The notes beneath the pieces were generated by a model, which did not search any database, was not told the DNA's origin, and saw nothing but the letters and a program-made list of their open reading frames with translations. A program made the position numbers and the translations under genes. Source: Pelosinus fermentans (GTDB lineage: Bacteria > Bacillota > Negativicutes > DSM-13327). From it: DNA of 16,137 nt. Shown in pieces: positions 7,950-16,137 of this stretch (its first letter is position 1; every line of letters begins with the position of its first letter). Location of the stretch: NCBI GenBank assembly GCA_002434245.1, contig DJJR01000050.1, forward strand, positions 61,173 to 77,309. Direction: 5' to 3'.

Positions 7950-9437
7950 ATGGACGATACCCTGCAAGCAACAATCGTATGGGAACAGGTATTAAAAAAA
8001 TTAGAACAAGAATTATCAAAGCTAATGATTGATACTTGGCTAAAACCCACCATCCCCCTAAAACTAACCGATACCACATTAGAAATTGGAACTCCTAAGC
8101 AAATCATTAAAGAATGGCTTGAATCCCGCTATCTTCCAATCATTTCCTCTACGGTCCAATATATTACGAATAAACCCTTAACAATAATTTTTATTAATTT
8201 AGATATAGATGATGAAACAGCTGCTCCTCCTGCATCCCAAGAAATAACTCCGGTAATTACCCCATCCCAGCTGCTATTAGAACCGGAAATTGACAAAAAA
8301 CCTGACTTTGTGCAAACGAGTATGTCTACAGCCAAACAACCTCATATCTATAAGCCATCTTCTGAATCCGACCAAAATTTTTCTTTAAATCAAAATCCAG
8401 CAGAAGAATCAATGGCAATCTTAAATCCTAAATATATTTTTGAAACTTTTGTTATTGGTAATTCTAACCGTTTAGCCCATGCTGCATCCTTAGCCGTTGC
8501 CGAAGCACCAGCCAATGCATATAATCCTTTTTTTGTATATGGTGGTGTTGGACTAGGAAAAACCCATCTTATGCACGCCATTGGTCACCGTATTTTGAAA
8601 AATCATCCACATTTGAAATTGCTTTATATCTCTAGTGAAAAATTCACCAATGAGTTGATTAATTCCATTAGAGACGGTAATCCTGAAAGTTTTCGTCAAA
8701 AATATCGTAATATTGACGTCCTCTTAGTTGACGATATTCAATTTTTAGCAAAAAAAGAACATACGCAGGAAGAATTTTTCCATACTTTTAATACATTGCA
8801 TGAAGCAAATAAACAGATTATCATGTCAAGCGATCGACCGCCCCGCGAGATTCAAACTTTAGAAGACCGACTGCGATCCCGTTTTGAAATGGGTCTGATT
8901 ACTGACATTCAACCTCCAGATTTAGAAACTCGAATTGCTATTTTACGTAAAAAAGCAATTATGGAACATTTAAATGTATCCAATGACGTTATGGTATATA
9001 TCGCAAGCCGTATTGATAATAATATTCGGGAACTGGAAGGAGCATTAATTAGAGTAATGGCTTATGCTTCCCTAACAAACCAGAATATTGATATCGATCT
9101 GGCAACTGAAGCATTAAAAGATATTTTCCCTCATGGCAAGCCTAAGCAAATTACAGTAGAACTGATTCAAGAAACCATTGCTTCTTACTTCAAATTAAAA
9201 ATTGATGAATTACTGGCTAAAAAACGGACCCGCAATGTTGCATATCCTAGACAGATTGCCATGTATTTATCCAGAGAACTAACAGAGACTTCACTTCCGA
9301 GACTTGGAGAAATGTTTGGTGGACGCGATCACACAACAGTGATTCATGCCTATGACAAAATCAGTCGTGAACGTAATGCAGATATTAAATTAAGCAACAC
9401 AATCAAGGAATTAATTAAACGAATTGAGAATACTTAA
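7950..9437 (+). CDS. dnaA: Chromosomal replication initiator protein DnaA
   Basis: DnaA is the AAA+ initiator that binds the DnaA boxes on both sides of this gene, opens the origin and recruits the helicase. The 495 aa show domain I (about 1-80, starting [15 protein letters not shown]), a variable linker (about 90-155), and domain III with Walker A GGVGLGKT (198-205) and Walker B LLVDDIQF (258-265). Domain IV carries the DNA-binding signature GGRDHTTV (457-464). I place the start at the ATG at 7950, with AGAAAGGA about 8 nt upstream. An in-frame TTG at 7923 would add nine residues but lacks an SD. It is the first rightward gene after the upstream oriC lobe and is followed by the unwinding lobe. 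Confidence 0.98.
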   Translation: MDDTLQATIVWEQVLKKLEQELSKLMIDTWLKPTIPLKLTDTTLEIGTPKQIIKEWLESRYLPIISSTVQYITNKPLTIIFINLDIDDETAAPPASQEITPVITPSQLLLEPEIDKKPDFVQTSMSTAKQPHIYKPSSESDQNFSLNQNPAEESMAILNPKYIFETFVIGNSNRLAHAASLAVAEAPANAYNPFFVYGGVGLGKTHLMHAIGHRILKNHPHLKLLYISSEKFTNELINSIRDGNPESFRQKYRNIDVLLVDDIQFLAKKEHTQEEFFHTFNTLHEANKQIIMSSDRPPREIQTLEDRLRSRFEMGLITDIQPPDLETRIAILRKKAIMEHLNVSNDVMVYIASRIDNNIRELEGALIRVMAYASLTNQNIDIDLATEALKDIFPHGKPKQITVELIQETIASYFKLKIDELLAKKRTRNVAYPRQIAMYLSRELTETSLPRLGEMFGGRDHTTVIHAYDKISRERNADIKLSNTIKELIKRIENT

Positions 9438-9553
9438 TATCTTTATTCGCTTATATGTCACAAAAAGTGCCATTTTACTCACATAATTCACTCTTTCTTT
9501 GGCGATACGTGTATAACTCTGTTAGTAACAGTAGGACTAGCCTGTACATTATT

Positions 9554-9681
9554 TGTTGATAATTTATGAACAGCAAAAAGCTGTGGATTTGTGGATAACC
9601 CCTATAGTACTTACTGACACGTTATTAACAAGTGTTTTTTATTGTGCATAAGGCAATTTTAGAGTTATTAACATATCTACA
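9554..9681. promoter_or_regulatory. DnaA-box cluster 2
   Basis: Exact TTATNCACA boxes are 9590-9598 (-) and 9643-9651 (-, TTATGCACA). One-mismatch forms are 9554-9562 (-, TTATCAACA), 9622-9630 (+, TTATTAACA) and 9665-9673 (+, TTATTAACA). The last is abutted by ATATCTACA (9673-9681, two mismatches). The final two tandem plus-strand boxes stand immediately before the C5 tract and triplets, which is where boxes that load DnaA onto the trio element should be. Confidence 0.85.
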
Positions 9682-9738
9682 CCCCCTACTACTATTACGA
9701 CTATTCTATTAATATATATATTATTTAGTATTAATATA
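9682..9738 (+). other. DnaA-trio element and DNA unwinding element
   Basis: After CCCCC (9682-9686), the triplets from 9686 read CTA CTA CTA TTA CGA CTA (9686-9703). Their complement, 3'-GAT GAT GAT AAT GCT GAT, is the DnaA-trio pattern on which DnaA filaments form in B. subtilis. From 9707 to 9738 every base is A or T except G9728. Boxes, GC-rich spacer, trios and A/T tract in this order match the known basal unwinding system; function here is inferred. Confidence 0.85.
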
Positions 9739-9756
9739 CCGAATGGAGGACTAAAA

Positions 9757-10866
9757 ATGAAAATCTCCTGCACAAAGGAGCAATTAAACCACGCTGTACA
9801 AACAGTACAAAAAGCTCTTGCCACTAAAACTCCAATGCCTATTTTGACAGGTATCTATTTATCTGCCTTTGATGATAAATTAGAACTACAAGCAACAAAT
9901 TACGAAATTGGCATTAGCTGCATCATTGAAGCTACAATTGAAGAACCAGGTACAGTAGTAATCTCTGGACGGTATTTTCAAGAGTTAGTTCGTAAATTAC
10001 CAGGAGAAACGATCGAAATTTCTTCAAGTCTGGAAGACAGAACCATTCAAATAACCTCTAATCAAGCTCAATTTAATTTATTAAGCTTGCCAGCAGAAGA
10101 ATTTCCTGTATTAAAAAAGCCAACCAGTGATACCGTGATAAGTGTTAAAGATAATATACTAAGAGAACTGATCAAGAAGACTGTTTTTGCCTGCTCTACT
10201 GATGAATCCCGTCCCATCTTTACTGGCGGTTTACTTGAAATTAACCAGCATGAGGTAAATATGGTAGCTACCAATACCCATCGCTTAGCAATAAAAAAAG
10301 ACCATCTTGGTCATAATACAGATAGTATTAAAATGATTATTCCTGCTAAGATATTGAATGAACTAGCACGGATCATGATTTCTGATGTTCCTATGGATGT
10401 AACAATCTATTGTCAAAAGAATCAAGTATCCTTTGCCTTTGACAATATCTATATTATTTCTCGCCTGATTGAAGGACAATTTCCCGACTATAATAAAGTA
10501 ATTCCCCCTAGTTTTGCTACTACCATCACAATCGATACTCATGCATTTATGGATGCAGTGGAACGTGTCTCCTTATTAGCAAGAGATGGCGATTATAATA
10601 TTATTAAATTGGCTTTTAAAAATGATTGTGTTATTATTACATCTAACAACCCTGATATTGGTAAAGCATGTGAAACAGTAACAACAATCGTTCAAGGTAA
10701 TGAAGTTGAAATTGCTTTTAATGCAAAGTATGTTACAGATATTTTAAAAAATATTAGCAGTGAGCAGCTCGTATTCTCTTTGAATACGCCTCTTAGTCCT
10801 GCAAGTATAAAACCGATTGATGATGAAACTTACAACTATATCATTACGCCTGTGAGGACAAACTAA
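9757..10866 (+). CDS. dnaN: DNA polymerase III beta subunit (sliding clamp)
   Basis: The beta clamp is a ring-shaped homodimer that tethers DNA polymerase III and many repair proteins to DNA. The 369 aa match the family length and three-repeat design. Recognisable segments are MKISCTKEQLNHAVQTVQKA at the N-terminus, TPMPILTGIYL (25-35), SDTVISV (123-129), FACSTDESRPIFTGGLLEI (140-158), THRLAIKK (173-180), EGQFPDYNKVIPP (238-250) and a C-terminal YIITPVRTN. GGAGGA 6 nt before the ATG fixes the start. The stop TAA is immediately followed by the yaaA ATG with no spacer, so these genes are likely coupled. The strand-opening element lies directly upstream. Confidence 0.98.
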   Translation: MKISCTKEQLNHAVQTVQKALATKTPMPILTGIYLSAFDDKLELQATNYEIGISCIIEATIEEPGTVVISGRYFQELVRKLPGETIEISSSLEDRTIQITSNQAQFNLLSLPAEEFPVLKKPTSDTVISVKDNILRELIKKTVFACSTDESRPIFTGGLLEINQHEVNMVATNTHRLAIKKDHLGHNTDSIKMIIPAKILNELARIMISDVPMDVTIYCQKNQVSFAFDNIYIISRLIEGQFPDYNKVIPPSFATTITIDTHAFMDAVERVSLLARDGDYNIIKLAFKNDCVIITSNNPDIGKACETVTTIVQGNEVEIAFNAKYVTDILKNISSEQLVFSLNTPLSPASIKPIDDETYNYIITPVRTN

Positions 10867-11082
10867 ATGGAAGAAATAGGGATAAGTACAGCTACCATTC
10901 AGCTGGATCAATTTTTAAAATGGGCAGGTATTATTGAATCTGGCGGACAAGTTAAATTATTGATTGAAGACGGTCTTGTCTTTATTAATGGTGCTCAAAT
11001 TCATGAACGACGCAAAAAAATACAACCTGGTGATATAGTCGAAATTACAGATATTGGAAAATGGAAAGTAACGACTGAATAA
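10867..11082 (+). CDS. yaaA: S4-domain RNA-binding protein YaaA
   Basis: This small S4-domain protein occupies the position of B. subtilis yaaA, between dnaN and recF. Proteins of this group are thought to bind RNA, probably in ribosome assembly or quality control; the precise role is not shown by this sequence. Of 71 aa, residues about 11-62 form the S4 fold: IQLDQFLKWAGII, GGQVKLLIEDGLVFINGA and ERRKKIQPGDIVEI. The basic ERRKK stretch (47-51) is a plausible RNA contact. Its ATG abuts the dnaN stop, and the SD GAGGA lies inside dnaN 8 nt upstream. recF starts 11 nt after its stop. This yaaA is distinct from the E. coli gene of the same name. Confidence 0.9.
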   Translation: MEEIGISTATIQLDQFLKWAGIIESGGQVKLLIEDGLVFINGAQIHERRKKIQPGDIVEITDIGKWKVTTE

Positions 11083-11093
11083 AAGGTGTTACC

Positions 11094-12191
11094 ATGAAAG
11101 TTAATAAAATAATTCTGAGAAACATTCGAAATTATGTAAATCTTTCCTTAGAATTTACCCAAGGGATTAATATATTTATTGGGCAAAATGCACAAGGAAA
11201 GACCAATATCCTCGAATCTATTTATTATGGTGCAATGGGACGCTCTCATCGTACGAATGTAGATGCTGAGCTGATTCGCTGGCAGCAGGAAGATGGCAGT
11301 ATTACAATTGAATTTTCCCGCATGAATATTGAAAATAGCTTGGTCATGAAGCTGAGCAATAGTCAGAAGAAAGAAATCATATCAAATCATTATGCAATAA
11401 AACCTCGGGAACTCGTTGGTTTACTGAATGTTGTATTATTTTCTCCTGAAGATTTAATGCTAATTAAAGGGATGCCTGCTATGCGTAGGCGTTTTTTAGA
11501 TATAGAGATTTCACAAGCAAATCCAAACTATTACCAGCAACTATTAAAATATAATCGCATCGTATCCCAACGAAATAATTTGTTAAAAAAAATCAGAGAA
11601 AATAAAGATAAACCTGACATGTTAGATGCCTGGGATGAACAGTTGGCTGTTGCAGCTAGTAAAATCGTCACAAAAAGACAAGAAGCAATTAAAAAATTAG
11701 CTATGCTTGCGAATTTAATGCATCGGAAAATAACTGCAAGTAAAGAGAATTTGACTCTTGTGTATCATAAGCATGAAATTACCGAAACGGGAGCTGAAAA
11801 TCTGATAAAAGAATATAAGGCTAAATTTGTGCAGCAGCGGCAAAACGATATTTGGCGTGGCAGCACAAGTATCGGACCTCATAAAGATGATTTAATTCTT
11901 ACCGTGAATGGTATAAACTTAAGAACATTTGGCTCCCAAGGTCAGCAGCGTACAGGAGTTTTGTCATTAAAATTAGCAGAGTTGGAATTTATTAAATCAG
12001 AAACGGGAGAATACCCCATTTTGTTACTGGATGATGTGATGAGTGAATTGGATGCAACACGCCGGGAACATTTATTAGTTTTTATCAAAGATCGTGTCCA
12101 AACCATCATTACGGCCACGGAAGAAAAGTATTTTCCAGATTGGGAATTTGGAAAATACTTCCACGTAGAAAATGGTACTATAGTGGAGTGA
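11094..12191 (+). CDS. recF: DNA replication and repair protein RecF
   Basis: RecF is an SMC-like ABC ATPase that with RecO and RecR helps load RecA at gapped DNA and stalled forks. The 365 aa contain Walker A GQNAQGKT (30-37), the ABC signature region GSQGQQR (280-286) and Walker B LLLDDVMSELD (310-320), with no long coiled coil, as usual for RecF. The MRRRFLD segment in the first half is also typical. The start ATG has AGGTGTT-type SD spacing and lies just after yaaA. The dnaA-dnaN-yaaA-recF order is the classic Bacillota origin arrangement. The gene ends 5 nt before the next start, implying co-transcription. Confidence 0.97.
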   Translation: MKVNKIILRNIRNYVNLSLEFTQGINIFIGQNAQGKTNILESIYYGAMGRSHRTNVDAELIRWQQEDGSITIEFSRMNIENSLVMKLSNSQKKEIISNHYAIKPRELVGLLNVVLFSPEDLMLIKGMPAMRRRFLDIEISQANPNYYQQLLKYNRIVSQRNNLLKKIRENKDKPDMLDAWDEQLAVAASKIVTKRQEAIKKLAMLANLMHRKITASKENLTLVYHKHEITETGAENLIKEYKAKFVQQRQNDIWRGSTSIGPHKDDLILTVNGINLRTFGSQGQQRTGVLSLKLAELEFIKSETGEYPILLLDDVMSELDATRREHLLVFIKDRVQTIITATEEKYFPDWEFGKYFHVENGTIVE

Positions 12192-12196
12192 TTGCA

Positions 12197-13033
12197 ATGC
12201 AAAAAATGAAAGATATAGTATCGAATACGATCAGAAATTTAGGCTTGCAGAAGCCATACAACGATCAATCTGTTATTGTACATTGGTCAGAAATCGTCGG
12301 TGATGATATTGCTGCCAATGCATACGCTCGTTCTGTTCAGCAAGGAACGCTAATGGTTAGTGTGAATAGTTCTGTATGGTCTCATCATTTATCCATGATG
12401 AAAGAAAGCATTATGGATAAAATAAATCAATTTATTGGCTATAAACTTATTTTTGATATTCGTTTTCAAGCAGGATATTTTAGTAATTCCCAGAATGAAG
12501 ATGATACTGCTATAAATACAATACCTAATATAAAATACCAATTAAGTAAGGTTAAATTAGATCAATATGATGTACAAACTATGCAGGAAACCAGTAATCA
12601 TATAAGTGATAAATATTTAAAGCAAAAAATATTGCGCATTATGCGTAAGGATTTTGCTTTAAAAAAAATAAAAAAACAGCATAACTGGCACCAGTGTGCC
12701 AGTTGTACTGTTTTATGTCCGCCGGAAGAAACCTATTGTACTGCTTGTACACTTAATAAAAAGCAAAAAATACTGTATACTATTATAAATACGCTAAAAG
12801 AAATACCATGGATACGTTATGCTGAATTATATGAACATATTACTTGTACAGAAGAAGAATTTCAGCAAGCTAAATATACATTAACTGCATTTATTAGCCG
12901 GGATATCCAAGAAGGAGATAATGATAAATTTAAAATAATGAGTTTTATAATGCTAACTACAGGAGCTAAGATTGAAGCTGTAAATGATGCAATTATCAAT
13001 AAAACCTTAGAAAAATTCAGGAGGAAAAAGTAA
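12197..13033 (+). CDS. DUF721 (DciA-like) protein with C-terminal zinc ribbon extension
   Basis: The first about 95 of 278 aa fit the DUF721/DciA family: VIVHWSEIVGDDIAANAYARSV (27-47) and TLMVSVNSSVWSHHLSMMKE (51-70). DciA in other bacteria is a KH-like-fold protein that assists loading of the replicative helicase DnaB. What follows is unusual: a polar linker (about 96-135), a basic helix, a four-cysteine zinc ribbon C167-x2-C170-x10-C181-x2-C184 (with an extra C174), and about 90 residues of mostly helical sequence that I do not recognise. I chose the ATG at 12197 (GGAG 8 nt upstream). A longer ORF from 12140 would overlap recF by 52 nt and lacks an SD. Its stop overlaps remB by one base (TAATG). 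A helicase-loading or DNA-binding role is inferred. Confidence 0.85.
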   Translation: MQKMKDIVSNTIRNLGLQKPYNDQSVIVHWSEIVGDDIAANAYARSVQQGTLMVSVNSSVWSHHLSMMKESIMDKINQFIGYKLIFDIRFQAGYFSNSQNEDDTAINTIPNIKYQLSKVKLDQYDVQTMQETSNHISDKYLKQKILRIMRKDFALKKIKKQHNWHQCASCTVLCPPEETYCTACTLNKKQKILYTIINTLKEIPWIRYAELYEHITCTEEEFQQAKYTLTAFISRDIQEGDNDKFKIMSFIMLTTGAKIEAVNDAIINKTLEKFRRKK

Positions 13034-13287
13034 TGTTTTTACACCTGGGAGCCGATATGGTTGTTCCTTTGCGTGATGTTATTTCTATTACTGATCTAAA
13101 ATCAAAACGATCAGGTATTAATAAAGAATTTATTAAGAAAATGCGCGATGAGAAAAAGGTTTTTGATGTTTCAGAAAATGATCCCAAGAGTTTTATTATT
13201 ACTACGAATAAAGTATATCTGTCTGCTATTTCATCTTTAACATTAAAGAAAAGGGCAATTGATTTTCATATCTATGAAAATATTTAA
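13033..13287 (+). CDS. remB: Extracellular matrix regulatory protein RemB (DUF370)
   Basis: This 84-aa protein matches the DUF370/RemA-RemB family and sits between recF and gyrB like B. subtilis remB (yaaB). RemA in B. subtilis is a DNA-binding activator of biofilm matrix and osmoprotection genes; RemB is a paralogue with weaker effects, so the role here is not certain. The N-terminus MFLHLGADMVVPLRDVISI (1-19) and the ending KKRAIDFHIYENI are family-like. The start is set by TAATG overlap with the preceding stop and by CAGGAGG about 8 nt upstream. Translational coupling with the DUF721 gene is likely. Confidence 0.88.
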   Translation: MFLHLGADMVVPLRDVISITDLKSKRSGINKEFIKKMRDEKKVFDVSENDPKSFIITTNKVYLSAISSLTLKKRAIDFHIYENI

Positions 13288-13301
13288 GATAGTTTATATA
13301 A

Positions 13302-15266
<1,965 letters not shown>

Positions 15267-15282
15267 TAGGTAAGTAAAAATA

Positions 15283-15323
15283 AGGAAGGCCGATTATCTG
15301 TAATTAAGATAATCAGCCTTCCT
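15283..15323 (+). terminator. Hairpin after gyrB, probable terminator
   Basis: A 17-bp stem (15283-15299 with 15307-15323) holds a single C-A mismatch and a 7-nt loop GTAATTA. It starts 16 nt after the gyrB stop and is followed by ACTTTTA. The GC-rich base and position fit a factor-independent terminator of the dnaA-gyrB genes, although the U-run is short and partial read-through into the DUF3842 gene is possible. Confidence 0.75.
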
Positions 15324-15369
15324 ACTTTTAAAGTAATTGTTCTTGGGTTACGTTGTAAGGAGGAGTCTT

Positions 15370-15813
15370 ATGCGCATTGTAGTGATTGATGGACAAGGCG
15401 GCGGTATGGGAAAAGTTATTATTGAAAAAATAAGAAAAGAGTTTAAAGAGCAAATTGATATTTTGGCGTTAGGTACAAATGCACTGGCAACTTCGGCTAT
15501 GCTGAAAGCAGGAGCAAATGAAGGTGCTACCGGAGAAAATGCAATCGTACATAATTGTAAGGATATTGATTGTATCATAGGATCATTGAGTATTATTATG
15601 GCAAATTCAATGCTTGGAGAACTTACGCCGAAAATGGCAGAAGTGATAACGACTAGTAAGGCACGAAAGATATTAATACCCTTATATCGCGGGAATATTG
15701 ATATTATTGGATTAAAAACAGAGCCGCTGCCTCATTTAGTAGATGGTGTACTGCTTGAAATTAAAAAGCATTTAGGAGGGGATAAAACATGTGCGAAGCT
15801 AACGTTTATGTAA
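15370..15813 (+). CDS. DUF3842 family protein
   Basis: I recognise this as a DUF3842 protein, a family of unknown function. The 147 aa begin with a beta strand and glycine-rich loop, MRIVVIDGQGGGMGK (1-15), which suggests a nucleotide- or cofactor-binding fold. Further conserved-looking segments are LGTNALATSAMLKAGANEGATGENA (34-58) and GSLSIIMANSMLGELTPKMA (71-90). Cysteines C63, C68 and C141 and histidine H61 are present, but no metal site can be asserted. The start is ATG with AAGGAGGAG about 6 nt upstream; the longer in-frame start at 15337 lacks an SD. Its 3' end overlaps the CooT-type gene by 25 nt, so the two are translationally linked. No clear promoter was found in the 46 nt after the preceding hairpin. 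Confidence 0.85.
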   Translation: MRIVVIDGQGGGMGKVIIEKIRKEFKEQIDILALGTNALATSAMLKAGANEGATGENAIVHNCKDIDCIIGSLSIIMANSMLGELTPKMAEVITTSKARKILIPLYRGNIDIIGLKTEPLPHLVDGVLLEIKKHLGGDKTCAKLTFM

Positions 15814-15986
15814 TGAATAAAAATGTGGAAGAATTACTCTTAGAAAGAGTCGATACCATTATTCCTAAGGATAGAGAAATCTATCTTGAAAATATTTTTG
15901 GTGAACGCAAAACAATAGAAGCCCGTATTAAAGAATTACACTTAGTGGACCATAAAATTATCCTAGAGCGCTTTGAAAAGGGATAA
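15789..15986 (+). CDS. CooT family nickel-binding protein
   Basis: The 65 aa match the small CooT family. CooT in Rhodospirillum rubrum is a homodimeric nickel-binding protein linked to maturation of carbon monoxide dehydrogenase, with its nickel bound through Cys2. The N-terminus here is MCEANVYV, which keeps that cysteine. The rest also fits: a DTIIPKDREIYLENIFGE segment and the terminal ARIKELHLVDHKIILERF. A strong AGGAGGGG about 8 nt upstream, inside the DUF3842 gene, fixes the start 25 nt before that gene ends. No CODH gene is in the window, so a role in nickel delivery is inferred from family only. Confidence 0.85.
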   Translation: MCEANVYVMNKNVEELLLERVDTIIPKDREIYLENIFGERKTIEARIKELHLVDHKIILERFEKG

Positions 15987-16000
15987 TAACAAAAGTGCTG

Positions 16001-16059
16001 AAACGCGAAGATGCGAAGAAATGCAAAAGACACGAAGTATTGTGGGTGTCTTCGCGTTT
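16001..16059 (+). terminator. Repeat-containing hairpin after the CooT gene
   Basis: AAACGCGAAGA (16001-16011) pairs perfectly with TCTTCGCGTTT (16049-16059). An alternative inner hairpin pairs AAGACAC (16027-16033) with GTGTCTT (16046-16052), using part of the same right arm. The left side repeats the core CGAAG three times (16006, 16014, 16033). A T-rich run follows (16066-16078). It is 14 nt past the CooT stop, so it can act as a terminator, and it also looks like a dispersed repeat unit. Confidence 0.6.
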
Positions 16060-16137
16060 AAAAATGTTTTATTTTTTATCCTATCAATCTTTCTTTTTCC
16101 CTGTGCTTCCTTTTGTTATAAATTATAATATGCATAA
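16060..16137. other. Non-coding A/T-rich tail of window
   Basis: There is no supported gene in this stretch. It contains a T-rich run that may belong to the preceding terminator, and a TATAAT near 16122 without a recognisable -35 partner. A promoter for a gene beyond the window cannot be judged. Confidence 0.5.

Larger units (their letters stand above)
9438..9756. other. oriC downstream lobe: dnaA-dnaN intergenic region
   Basis: This 319-nt non-coding gap holds, left to right: an unremarkable stretch with a 13-bp near-palindrome CTGTTA-G-TAACAG (9519-9531); a second DnaA-box cluster (9554-9681); a C5 tract; CTA/TTA triplets; and an A/T-rich segment. It ends at the dnaN SD (GGAGGA, 9745-9750). 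This is the arrangement of the unwinding half of the B. subtilis origin. I see no clear terminator for dnaA, so dnaA-dnaN co-transcription is possible. Confidence 0.9.

Noticed and set aside
9519..9531. 13-bp near-palindrome CTGTTA-G-TAACAG after dnaA, considered as terminator or operator
   Set aside because: A one-base loop and no following T-run exclude a terminator; no known operator matches it.
10662..10677. parS-like half-site GTGAAACA inside dnaN
   Set aside because: 11 of 16 matches, left half lost; no support for a ParB site.
12140..12196. Extended N-terminus of the DUF721 gene overlapping recF
   Set aside because: It encodes recF sequence in another frame and lacks an SD; the ATG at 12197 begins at the conserved domain.

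Overview
This window is the chromosomal replication origin region of a low-GC bacterium of the Bacillota. The gene order, the RemB, YaaA and Noc genes, and the DUF3842 plus CooT pair all fit. A Negativicutes/Sporomusaceae-like host is my best guess, but it is an inference from gene content and not a proven assignment.

Layout: all genes left of about 7.33 kb are on the minus strand and all genes right of about 7.95 kb are on the plus strand, so transcription diverges from the origin. Leftward (read 7330 to 32) run rpmH, rnpA, yidD, yidC, khpB(jag), a terminator palindrome, then mnmE, mnmG, rsmG and noc. The first group covers ribosome and RNase P components plus the membrane insertase. The second group covers tRNA and 16S rRNA modification, and then nucleoid occlusion. 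A near-consensus sigma-A promoter (7398-7427) drives rpmH. Rightward run dnaA, dnaN, yaaA, recF, a DUF721/DciA-type gene, remB, gyrB, a terminator, a DUF3842 gene and a CooT-type gene.

The origin is bipartite. One DnaA-box cluster lies between rpmH and dnaA (7438-7802). A second lies between dnaA and dnaN (9554-9681). The second cluster leads into a C5 tract, a run of CTA/TTA triplets (the complement of a 3'-GAT-5' DnaA-trio element) and an almost purely A/T stretch. That is the arrangement of the Bacillus subtilis basal unwinding system, so strand opening is predicted at about 9.69-9.74 kb, just upstream of dnaN.

The window is mostly core housekeeping DNA and I see no mobile element, CRISPR array, tRNA or rRNA. 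The less ordinary items are: the DnaA-trio/unwinding element; a DUF721 (DciA-like) protein with a C-terminal zinc-ribbon extension; the overlapping DUF3842-CooT pair after gyrB; a 12/14 match to the Noc-binding site beside mnmE, together with a Noc that carries all four NBS-specificity residues; and a repeat-rich hairpin after the CooT gene.
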